A DNA stretch of 64,000 nucleotides from Chloropicon primus (lineage: Eukaryota; Chlorophyta; Chloropicophyceae; Chloropicales; Chloropicaceae). A program made the translations under genes and the position numbers. Under the pieces are notes generated by a model. It did no database searches. It saw only the letters and a program-made list of their open reading frames with translations, and was not told where the DNA came from. Location: assembly GCA_023205875.1 (NCBI GenBank), contig CP060767.1, forward strand, positions 186,001 through 250,000. The letters run 5' to 3'. Every line of letters starts with the position of its first letter. Position 1 is the first letter of the stretch. Of the stretch, positions 18,401 to 26,856 are shown piece by piece.

Positions 18401-19711
18401 GCGTTGCCCAGTGTCCTTTACAACATGGCCTGCTTCCTCGTTCTCAAAGTAGTCTCCAGGGAGACGCAATCCAAGCCGATCCTTGAGCCCCCAAAGGGGA
18501 TGAGCACCGTTACGATCCTGCAGTGCCTTGCCAAGTACGCGGAGCAGATGGGAGCTTACAATCTCGCGAGGTTCGTGTACAACAGACTCGGTTCGCTCAA
18601 CATGTGCAACCCAAAGCACCAGGAGAACAACGACTTGCTCTCCCTGGCCGTGAGGGCCAAGCCCTTCAAGGACAGGGAGAGCTTGCTTCCCGTCTGCTTC
18701 CTTTGCGGCTCCCAGAACCCGAATGTGGGGTCGAGGCAGAGCGTGAGCTCGGAGGACGTCTGTCATTCCTGCGGCACCAAGTTCGAGAGGAGCTTTGCGA
18801 CCTTTGAGTACCTACCCGTCGTGGAGTTTCACCTTGCCCCGGGCATAGATGAGAGGGAGGCCATCCACCTGCTGAAGGAGGCCTGCGAGCCCTCCAGCCA
18901 CCCTGAGGATGGTATGGACAGTGGTGGCATGGCGCACCACGGCGGTGGCTACGGCTATGACCAGGGGGGAGGCTCTTCAGCGGGCGAAGTTGACGAGGGT
19001 CAGCAGGTTCTGAGTTTGGACACGGACATGGAAGAAGCGAGCAAACTTGTGGACCAGCAGCTCAGGCAGAGTGGGAACGGGTACCCTTCTGCCTCTGGGA
19101 TGTCCCAAATGCAGTCCGTGATCGGAAGAGAAGAGTTGAAGCAGATGCACGCCTCGGAGGTCATCGTTCACCGTTGGCCAGGCAAGATTCACAAGACGAA
19201 GTTTTTCAGGGTGTTGGATCCGGATGCCCAAGTCATGCTGGGAAGCTGCGGTCACTTTTATGAGCAGGACGAGTACGAGATGTTCCTCCTCGAGAAGGGC
19301 ATCGCTCCATTCTCCAGGGTGCCCATGGACCAGTCCAGTGCGGAAAAGATGGACCTCGGGTACGTGTCTGGCATGCTGGAAGCGGAGGGCGACAGCGACG
19401 GCGACGTTGCTGAGAGTCGCGGGGCCTCTGACGCCTCCGATGCTTTGGACCCCTACAGAAGCAAAGGCAGGGGTGGAAAGAAAAGATCTGGGAATTATCA
19501 CATGGACGGGGAGAACCAGGGAGGCACGAGATTCTCGTCGCACTCAAAGAAGGTTGAAGCGGCTGCCGCGCTCGTCGCGAATTCTCTGGAGAACCAGAGC
19601 TACAGGCAGAACCACAAAGTGGAGAGCCAGTTTGGCTCGGTCGTGATGAAGCCTTCCCAAATGGGTGGTGCCATACCTCCGCGGCCCCAAAGCAGGGGCG
19701 TCCAGAGGTGA
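15470..19711 (+). CDS. IFT122: Intraflagellar transport protein 122 (IFT-A complex)
   Basis: Core IFT-A subunit for retrograde transport and membrane-protein import in cilia. The ATG at 15470 gives MRTTLTWSD, which aligns with the human start MRAVLTWRD; the frame is open 5' to 15362 but without ATG. The protein has 1413 aa in a single exon. The first WD40 propeller (~15-320) includes [20 protein letters not shown] and [13 protein letters not shown]. A second propeller (~330-610) has [19 protein letters not shown] and [20 protein letters not shown]. A long TPR solenoid runs ~615-1060. A C-terminal zinc-binding pair, CFLCG and CHSCG, lies at ~1075-1103. It is about 170 aa longer than human IFT122 because of a disordered Ser/Asp-rich tail (~1300-1413). 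Its presence implies a ciliated stage. Confidence 0.97.
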   Translation: [1413 protein letters not shown]

Positions 19712-19882
19712 GGCGGCCGGAATGGAACCGGGTAAATCGGTAAAGTTTGTGTGTGTGTTTACAGTAAAATTCTTTTTTTCTTTCTTTTCTTTTCGCTATT
19801 TGATAATATAAACGCCTTCGCAGGGGAATCGTTCCCAGCGCAACAAATCAAAGCTAGCTCCAAGCAGCTCTCGCCCCTCGGC
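19712..19882. other. Convergent 3' flank of IFT122 and UBC13
   Basis: 170 bp, T-rich around 19758-19800, with GATAATATAAACG near 19801. No gene and no dispersed element were seen. Confidence 0.5.
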
Positions 19883-20812
19883 CTAGTTGTCCTGCATCGC
19901 GTAAATCCTGGTCCAGTCTTTCGCTATGCCGATCGCCGCGTTCTCGTCTTCTCTCCACTGCCTCGCCACGTTCTCGTCTAGTGGGTCGTCCGGGTTTGGT
20001 GACGACAGGAGCGCCTGGATGGAGAGCAGCACCGTCCTGATCTGGAGCGCGGGGGACCACTTGTCCTTCAAGATGTCCAAGCATATCCTCCCGAGCTTGT
20101 CGATGTTCGGGTGATAGATCTTGGTCAGGAAGCGAACCTGAGGAGAGGAAGGCCGCAGCAGCACAAGCAGGAGCAAGGAGAGAGAGAGAGAGCAAACACG
20201 GCGCGTCAGCCCAAGAGGAACGTGAAGCCAAACAGAGCAGAGATCCGAAGGATCAACAAGTCTGCGAGTTCGCCGAAATCGCGAACGTACCTTTGGTGCA
20301 GCCATGGGGTAATCCTCTGGCAGGTAGAGCTCCAACTTGTACACTCCTCCTTCATACGGCGAAGTCGTGGGTCCTATGATCATAACGTTGAAGTAACGAG
20401 CGTTCTCTTCGCTTGGCGAAGCGGATATGCCTGGAGCAGGCTCCGCCAGCAATCGCTGAGTCTCCTGCTCTCCCGCGAAAGAGGGAAACACAAAACACAA
20501 AACCAAGGTCAACCACACTGATCATCAAACTCCAACATCAACAACCTCTTTGCTCCTCGCTTGTTCAACCCAGACAGATCCCGGTGCCACAACACAGAGA
20601 GAAGAGAGAGAGGTTGGTGTTGTTGTGATGGAGATGTCTTCGCCGTGGCCTCCTCCATCACAAGGCGAACCCCTTCCCCTCCCCTTCTCTCTCTCTCTCT
20701 CTCCTTGGCCTTGGCCTTGGCTCGAACCCGTTCCCGATGCCGCAAAAGAGCGAAAGCCTTGGCGGTGGAAGGTGTCGACCCTTACCTTGATAATCCTCTT
20801 GGGCAGCGCCAT
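19883..20812 (-). CDS. UBC13: Ubiquitin-conjugating enzyme E2 N (UBC13)
   Basis: E2 that builds Lys63-linked ubiquitin chains with a UEV partner in DNA-damage tolerance and signalling. Three exons: 20812-20786 (MALPKRIIK), 20464-20291 and 20137-19883, all GT-AG in phase 0, giving 151 aa. It aligns end to end with human UBE2N: RIIK, then [72 protein letters not shown] and [10 protein letters not shown]. The catalytic Cys is residue 86 in GRICLDIL, and the HPN motif is intact. Exon 1 encodes only nine residues. Reading through intron 2 gives an open but non-homologous insert, so the spliced form is preferred. Confidence 0.97.
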
Positions 20813-20823
20813 GATGCCTCCGA

Positions 20824-20861
<38 letters not shown>
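20824..20861. repeat. CGTCCT hexanucleotide microsatellite
   Basis: About six copies of CTCGTC/CCTCGT just upstream of the UBC13 start codon. On the minus strand it is a GAGGAC run like that at 4414-4446, so the same repeat type lies in the 5' region of two genes. Confidence 0.85.
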
Positions 20862-20906
20862 TGGTCGTGGTCGCCCCTCTCGCGTCGAGGGTTTTCGTGC
20901 GTGTGA

Positions 20907-21750
20907 GTTTCCAATGAACCCTCACTTGAAAGGAAGAGAAGAGGTCTGGGGAGGACAGACAGTTGGCCAAGGTGAGTGGGAGGGAGAGGGAGAGGGGAGA
21001 GGAGAGAAGGTGGGTGGGTGTTTGATGAGGGAGGGGAGTGGTGCGGATGGAACTGATTTGTCTTGCTCTTTCCAATGAACCCTCACTTGAAAGGAAGAGA
21101 AGAGGTCTGGGGAGGACAGACAGTTGGCCAAGGTGAGTGGGAGAGAGAGGGAGAGGGAGAGAGGAGAGGAGAGAAGGTGGGTGGGTGTTTGATGAGGGAG
21201 GGGAGTGGTGCGGATGGAACTGATTTGTCTTGCTCTTTCCAATGAACCCTCACTTGAAAGGAAGAGAAGAGGTCTGGGGAGGACAGACAGTTGGCCAAGG
21301 TGAGTGGGAGAGGGAGGGAGAGGGAGAGAGGAGAGGAGAGAGGGTGGGTGTGTGTTTGATGAGGGAGGGGAGTGGTGCGGATGGAACTGATTTGTCTTGC
21401 TCTTTCCAATGAACCCTCACTTGAAAGGAAGAGAAGAGGTCTGGGGAGGACAGACAGTTGGCCAAGGTGAGTGGGAGAGAGAGGGAGAGGGAGAGAGGAG
21501 AGGAGAGAGGGTGGGTGGGTGTTTGATGAGGGAGGGGAGTGGTGCGGATGGAACTGATTTGTCTTGCTCTTTCCAATGAACCCTCACTTGAAAGGAAGAG
21601 AAGAGGTCTGGGGAGGACTGGAGGGACAGAGTTGTACAGAGGACCAAGGGGGTGAGTGAGTGCAGTGATGGAGGAGTGTTGAAACAGGTGATACTGACGT
21701 GCCTTCACCTTTGTGTGTCTTGATCCTTCCAAGGAAGTCTCACTTGACAA
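20907..21750 (+). repeat. Tandem array of 161-167-bp units, each with one CTTTC element and one GTGAGTGG
   Basis: Four near-identical units plus a partial fifth. Elements start at 20907 (first base G), 21068, 21235, 21402 and 21569, spaced 161, 167, 167 and 167 bp. A diverged sixth lies at 21725, 156 bp on. Each unit contains AAGGTGAGTGGGAG (donor-like starts at 20972, 21133, 21300 and 21467), and a further GTGAGT at 21652 lies 73 nt before the last element. The units differ mainly in GGGAGA length, as expected of recent unequal duplication. The array fills the UBC13/secreted-protein divergent region and points to the secreted-protein gene. Frames repeated in it are not genes. Confidence 0.9.
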
Positions 21751-22005
21751 TACTGGACAGATAGAGAACATCTCGAGGGAGAGGAGCTGGGAGAGAGAGA
21801 GAGAGAGAGAGAAGAGTGCCAGGAGGTCTCGCTGGTGAGGACAGACCTGTGGTTGGTACCAAAGGTGACGTCTTTGGTGGCGCAAGCAGCATCGAACTCG
21901 CCACGGCATGTCTCGGCGGCGGCGGGTCACGACACCCCTCCACTATCATGATGGGATCAGCCTGTTTTGATTCTCGTTGACCTGGCCTCGTGTGTGTGGC
22001 TCAGC

Positions 22006-23363
22006 ATGCTGGGTCGTCGCACCTTCATCGCGCTGGTTCTTCTGGCCCTGGGGCTCATCGATGGCGCAGCCTCGGTTTGGGTGGCGGGAGGGGACGGCGG
22101 CGATGGGGTGATGAGCCTCCTCCCTCGGTCGTCGGCAGGCGGGGAGGGAGGAGAGATGGGCGGCGTGGACTTCAGCAAAGTGGCGATGAAGAGCGTGCCT
22201 CACAAGAGTTGCAATCCATCGGACAAGGGATGCAAAGTGGTGAAGCCTCTGCTGACGGCGACCTTGGACCTCACCCCAGACGACCGGGGCTGCATTCCAC
22301 CGGCGAGCGATAATCCCGTCGCCCGGTCGATGAGTCCCGCGTATTGCGTCTTCAGCACATTGCCTCAGGAGTCCTTCTGGGTGAACCTGAACCCGAACGA
22401 GCCGAACCGAGTGATGGATCACCGGATGCAGGGGACGGAGACGGGGAGGATCCTCCTCGAGAGCGACCTCTGGCTGAAGAAGACGGCAGCGATCTACTTG
22501 CACCCCGACCACGCGTTGGGGGAAAAGTTTTGGAAGGAGGTATACGCCTGGGTCGGCAAGGGCAAGAACGGCAGGCTGTGCTATTCCCTGAGGCAGTGGA
22601 TCGTGCCCGGGGAGATCCAGATTGCCCACACCGTGGACAAGAATCGTGTCACCGTGCATCTGTTGAAGGCGACCATGTCCGTGAGGCACGAGAGCGCCTT
22701 TGAGGAGGTGAGTACAACACAGTGATGTCTCCAGTAACAATTCAGTCCCAAGATCGAATTGCTGACCCAAACCACCTGGCCCGCCTCTTCCACCTGCCGT
22801 GTGGGCCGCCATCAGGCCCTCAACGCCGAGAGCGGCAAGAGGAGCGCGAAGCGCGTGGAAGCGATGATGGATGTGATGTGCAAGGGGGCCAACAGGACGC
22901 TGAAGCGGCACGCGGAAGAGACGTACGAGGCTTTGGTGCTGCCCCACGTGGAGAAGCACGTGAACAGCGCGGCGGAGTACGAGAGGCTGAGGTTCATGTT
23001 CTACTGGCGAATCGTGAGCGAGTACGCGAAGAAATTGGCCGGAAGGGCGGGGCTCGGTGCTGCGGGTGGTGGGGGTGCCTCCGGAGACGACGAGGAAGTT
23101 CCCGCGGCAGCAGCGCACCCGGGTGAGGAGATGATGGGGGCAAGGGTGTCCTCAGCATCCGGGTTCGACGCTGGGGAGAACTTGACGAGGATCGATCCCA
23201 TCCAGGAGGAGGGCTGGACCAAGGAGGTCTTGTTCCGGTCGTACCTCCACTCCGTCTCCAAGGGGGAGTTCCTGCTGAAGCGGCAAGTGGAGGAGGACGG
23301 CGTCGGTGAGTCTGAGGAGGAGGAGGAGGATATGAGGAATGGTGATGAGGACGACGACGGATT

Positions 23364-23398
<35 letters not shown>

Positions 23399-23528
23399 TG
23401 TATGTGTGTGTGTGTGTGTGTGTGTGTCCCAAATGACTGACGTTGCCATCGCTTTCCTTTGCTCAGTGTATATGCGAACCTTCTTTCACGGCGCCATCAA
23501 CTGGTCGGACCCCTTCCTCTCCCCGTGA
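22006..23528 (+). CDS. Secreted or ER-lumen protein of unrecognised family, three exons
   Basis: Exons 22006-22707, 22816-23305 and 23467-23528 join in phase to give 417 aa. The ATG at 22006 gives a signal peptide (RRTFIALVLLALGLIDGAAS). I do not recognise the family, but it looks conserved and enzyme-like or structural rather than disordered. Visible blocks are LPQESFWVNLNPNEPNRVMD, TETGRILLESDLWLKKTAAI, LHPDHALGEKFWKEVY, LRQWIVPGEIQ and, near the end, PHVEKHVNSAAEYERLRFMF with YWRIVSEYAKKL. Five or more Cys lie in short pairs (SCNPSDKGC). A disordered Gly/Glu segment precedes the last exon, which encodes YMRTFFHGAINWSDPF. Intron 2 contains long GA and TG microsatellites (23365-23427), yet the frame and splice phases are intact. 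No function is proposed. Confidence 0.8.
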
Positions 23529-24429
23529 GGGTGAGCGAGAGGCAACCTTGGAACGAATCGTGATTATCATCTTGCAGTCATTGGGAAGTGCTCGTTAACC
23601 TGGGAATGTATCCTATTCTACTCCTCTGATGACCCCAATGACATCCCTACTCGTTCCAGAGCGAAACCAAAGAAAGGAGAACTCGCTGCTCATCATGGTC
23701 CTTCCTCACTCACTCATGATCCCAGGCTTGTTCCCAGGCAAGGATCAGGAGCTTTTCAGGAGAGAGAGAGATTGCCCATCAATCTTGAATCTTGGGAGGG
23801 ACAATCCCAATTCCCGGAGCCTACTCCAGGATCAAAGAAGAAACCCGATTCTCCTTCGTCCTTCCGCTTCCTCACTCACTCACTCATGATCCCAGGCTTG
23901 TTCCCAGGCAAGGATCAGGAGCTTTTGAGAGAAAGGAAAGGGAGCTCCCCAATCTTAAATCTTGGGAGGGACAATCCCAATTCCCGGAGCCTACTCCAGG
24001 ATCAAAGAAGAAACCCGATTCTCCTTCGTCCTTCCGCTTCCTCACTCACTCACTCATGATCCCAGGCTTGTTCCCAGGCAAGGATCAGGAGCTTTTGAGA
24101 GAAAGGAAAGGGAGCTCCCCAATCTTGAATCTTGGGAGGGACAATCCCAATTCCCGGAGCCTACTCCAGGATCAAAGAAGAAACCCGATTCTCCTTCGTC
24201 CTTCGCTTCCTTCCTCACACATGAGTGGTTGGTTTCCCGGCAAACTCGCAAACTTGGGGGTCATTTCGTGTATAATTAACGTCTATCATGGAATATATTT
24301 TCGCGCCAATCGAGACTCGTTTGAAATTCGATTCAAATTCGACAGCCCAGAGGAAGAGAAGCAGAACACACGACGACGCTGTCGACGAAGGACGAAGACG
24401 ACGAGGACGAAGAGTAACGTGAAGCCACA
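23529..24429. repeat. 900-bp region upstream of H2A.Z with three 170-bp tandem repeats
   Basis: Copies begin with CACTCATGATCCCAGGC at 23711, 23881 and 24051, an exact 170-bp spacing; the third runs to about 24210. Each unit contains AATCTTGGGAGGGACAATCC, then TACTCCAGGATCAAAGAAG, then CCTTCGTCCTTCCGCTTCC. Unlike the other arrays it lacks the CTTTC element, but the period is the same. Frames across it repeat with the unit and are not genes. From 24290 the sequence turns AT-rich with an ATTCGATTCAAATTCG-like repeat close to the H2A.Z start. Confidence 0.85.
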
Positions 24430-25100
24430 ATGACCGGAAAGGGAGCGAAGGGAGCCAAGGGCGCCAAGGGTGCCATGTCCGACAAGAAGAAGGTAAGATC
24501 CTCCCCCTCCCCTCCCTTGTCTCTCATCATCAACATCCATTCTCTTTGTTCCTCAAAACAAAACCTCTCGAAACCTCCAACTGGTTTTGAGGTCGAGAGA
24601 GAGAGAGTGTGTGTGTGTGTGGAGATCGAACGCGTGCATGGTGTAATGTGCGTGATCCTCGCCGGCATCTTCCCCTCCCGATGCTTTGACGCTCGCTCTT
24701 TGCAAGTGGCTGACCCATTTTGAATTCCAACTCGTCATGGTTTTGGTTTTGTTTTGTCTAGCCTGTGAGCCGTTCGGCCAAGGCCGGACTTCAGTTCCCA
24801 GTCGGACGTATCCACCGTTACTTGAAGGGGAGAACCGCTTCCGGTGGACGTGTCGGTGGAACCGCCGCCGTGTACTCTGCTGCCATCCTCGAGTACTTGA
24901 CCGCTGAGGTGCTCGAGTTGGCCGGTAACGCGTCCAAGGATCTTAAGGTCAAGAGAATCACCCCAAGGCATCTCCAGTTGGCCATCAGGGGAGATGAGGA
25001 GCTCGATACCCTGATCAAGGCCACCATCGCTGGTGGTGGTGTCATCCCTCACATCCACAAGTCCCTCATCACCAAGAGCGGAAAGAAGAAGTTCGACTAA
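24430..25100 (+). CDS. H2A.Z: Histone H2A.Z variant
   Basis: Replacement histone H2A.Z, deposited by SWR1-type remodellers at promoter-flanking nucleosomes. Exons 24430-24492 ([20 protein letters not shown] plus K) and 24762-25100 are separated by a 269-bp intron (GTAAGA to TTTTGTCTAG); 133 aa. H2A.Z rather than canonical H2A is shown by [40 protein letters not shown], then [17 protein letters not shown], and by the short tail KSGKKKFD. The N-tail has a [11 protein letters not shown] acetylation-type ladder. Having an intron and lying alone, not in a histone cluster, fits a replication-independent variant. The stop is 87 bp from the convergent RNA cyclase stop. Confidence 0.97.
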
Positions 25101-25187
25101 ATAATTTCAGTTTTTTTGGTGTATACTTCTTGAACTTCGCGATAGAAACTCTTATCTGTCGTGGTCCATGTTGCAGCATCAAACACG

Positions 25188-26779
25188 TTACGCTTCGCCG
25201 CAGCAGCCCGCGCTCGTGCAAGCGATGTGCGCCGCTTCCGTTTCCCCCAAGTCGTCGCTCGGGAGGCCCTCAAAGTGAACCCCGTCCCCGACAAGCATCC
25301 GGTTCATGAGCTCTACCGCCGTCCTCGTGTGCATCGTGGGCCTCCCGCACCGCACCCCGTGGATTCCCCTCAGCAATGCCATGAAAACCAGCAGCTGGTC
25401 CTGCAGATGGTCGTCGACCTCCGACCCTCTCCGCAGGGCATCCGCCAGCTCACCCAAGCAAGGCTTCAATTGGGCTTGCCACTTTCCCTTGGCATTCACC
25501 ACCGTGCTGGAGCCCAAGATTCTCCCGTCCTGCATGTGAGCCGCGAAGACCACACCTAGACCGGGACTCAAGCTCTCGCCATCGAACATAGTCGTCGCTT
25601 CGAAAGAGGTGCCCTTCCCGATCCACTCCGCGAGGCTCTCCCTCGCCACCTTGTCCATTATCCTCGCAAACGCCTTTCTCTGCTGTGGATTGAAATCCTT
25701 GTCACTGCCACCGCAGACGATCACCGTACGGAAACCATCCATGTCACGGGACTCGAGTCTCTCGTCGCAGGATGCTTTGTTCCCCCTCCGAGGAGGCTTC
25801 TCGGATCCCGACTTGAAGCCAACCTCGACCTTCACCTCCCCCTTCCCCTTGGGAAAGAAGCCTCGACGGCTCACCGTGGCCTTGAGCTCGATCCCAAACC
25901 GATCCAGAAGGTGAGGCGCCAGGACCAACTTGATGTAGTCCACCAGGGGCGCGAATGGGACGTCAGTTCCACCCCTGATGACCATGGTCTGCTTCAAGCC
26001 CGGGCCGGATGATGGCTCTGTACTCGTCATCCGAGGTCTCTTGGATTCCGAGGAGCAGCGCCCTTTGCCCAAAAGCATCGATGCAACCAAGCAAGGCAGG
26101 GCAGTCTGCATGATGAGTGTGCACGATCCAGCCGTCTTGACGTCAACAACGTGGGTGTGACCATAAACCCTCTCGTCACCACGGAGGATCCTCTCCAGGA
26201 ATTCTCCCTTGGGATCGTACTCCACTTCCATGGAACCCACTTGGAGTCCAGTCATCTCCCCTCCACAGAAGCTCTGCACGAACTCCAAGCCACAGAGGTG
26301 CTGCAGGGATGACGCAAAACACAAAACAACCATCAGAGTGTCAGCTCATTGTGCCATCCAGTTGGCAATGGTTGCGAGCAAAGCAAAGCCAGAGACACCA
26401 CGGCATCATTCGGTGAAGATCCAACGAGCCATCGAACCAAAGAGAACACACACACATAGAGAGAGAGAGAAAGAGAGAGAGAGAGAATGTCTGTAATTGC
26501 ATCGTGACCTCCTCCTCCTCCTCTTTCCAAAGATCCCTCACTCCTTGACACTCTCATCACGATGCTAATGCTGCTGCTGGGATGAAGATGAAGCTAGCTT
26601 ACCTGTGGTCTCAAACCAGGTTTCTTCCTCTTTCCTCGTATCGATTGGATGACGACCTTCTTGTTCCATATCGCGGCGATGACCGAACTTATCCGAAGGA
26701 TCTGTCCACCGCCTTCCATCTCTTCCCCGTGGATCACCAACCTTCCTTTCTCATCCTCATCCTCCACGAGGGTCGCCAT
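25188..26779 (-). CDS. RNA 3'-terminal phosphate cyclase (RTCA type)
   Basis: Catalyses ATP-dependent conversion of RNA 3'-phosphate ends to 2',3'-cyclic phosphates. Exons 26779-26603 and 26300-25188 (donor GTAAGC, acceptor CCCTGCAG) give 429 aa. Signatures: MEGGGQILRISSVIAAI, KPGLRPQHLCGLEFVQSF, DVKTAGSCTLIMQTALPCL, IRGGTDVPFAPLVDYIK, RRGFFPKGKGEVKVEVG and DDHLQDQLLVFMALL. The nucleophilic His is in MHTRTAVELM (~383), so this is the catalytic RTCA class rather than the inactive RCL1 class. A ~25-residue insert rich in Ser/Arg (~138-165) is unusual. The intron carries an antisense-oriented dispersed element (26523, +) that points to the divergent neighbour, whose start codon is only 77 bp away. 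Confidence 0.93.
26523..26555 (+). promoter_or_regulatory. CTTTC element inside the RTCA intron, oriented to the PPTase gene
   Basis: Reads CTT-TCC-AAA-GAT-CCC-TCA-CT in the shared register. It lies 334 bp before the PPTase ATG and 564 bp before the element inside the PPTase intron, about three times the usual ~188-bp spacing. A GA microsatellite (26458-26486) precedes it. Confidence 0.6.
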
Positions 26780-26856
26780 GGTTCCCTACACAACTGGCAG
26801 GACCCCTGTCGCATGCCATGCCATTGCCATGCAAGGTGGGTCGCCTTCGTGGGAGC
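26780..26856. promoter_or_regulatory. 77-bp divergent interval between RTCA and PPTase start codons
   Basis: The ATG codons at 26779 (-) and 26857 (+) leave only 77 bp for both 5' UTRs and promoters, or 38 bp if the upstream in-frame ATG at 26818 is used. It contains a CATGC/GCATG cluster (about 26812-26832) that is near-palindromic. At least one promoter must overlap the other gene, unless transcription starts inside an intron. Confidence 0.6.

Noticed and set aside
20907-21620. CRISPR-like regular repeats
   Set aside because: Units are 161-167 bp with no unique spacers, and the genome is eukaryotic; this is a tandem repeat.
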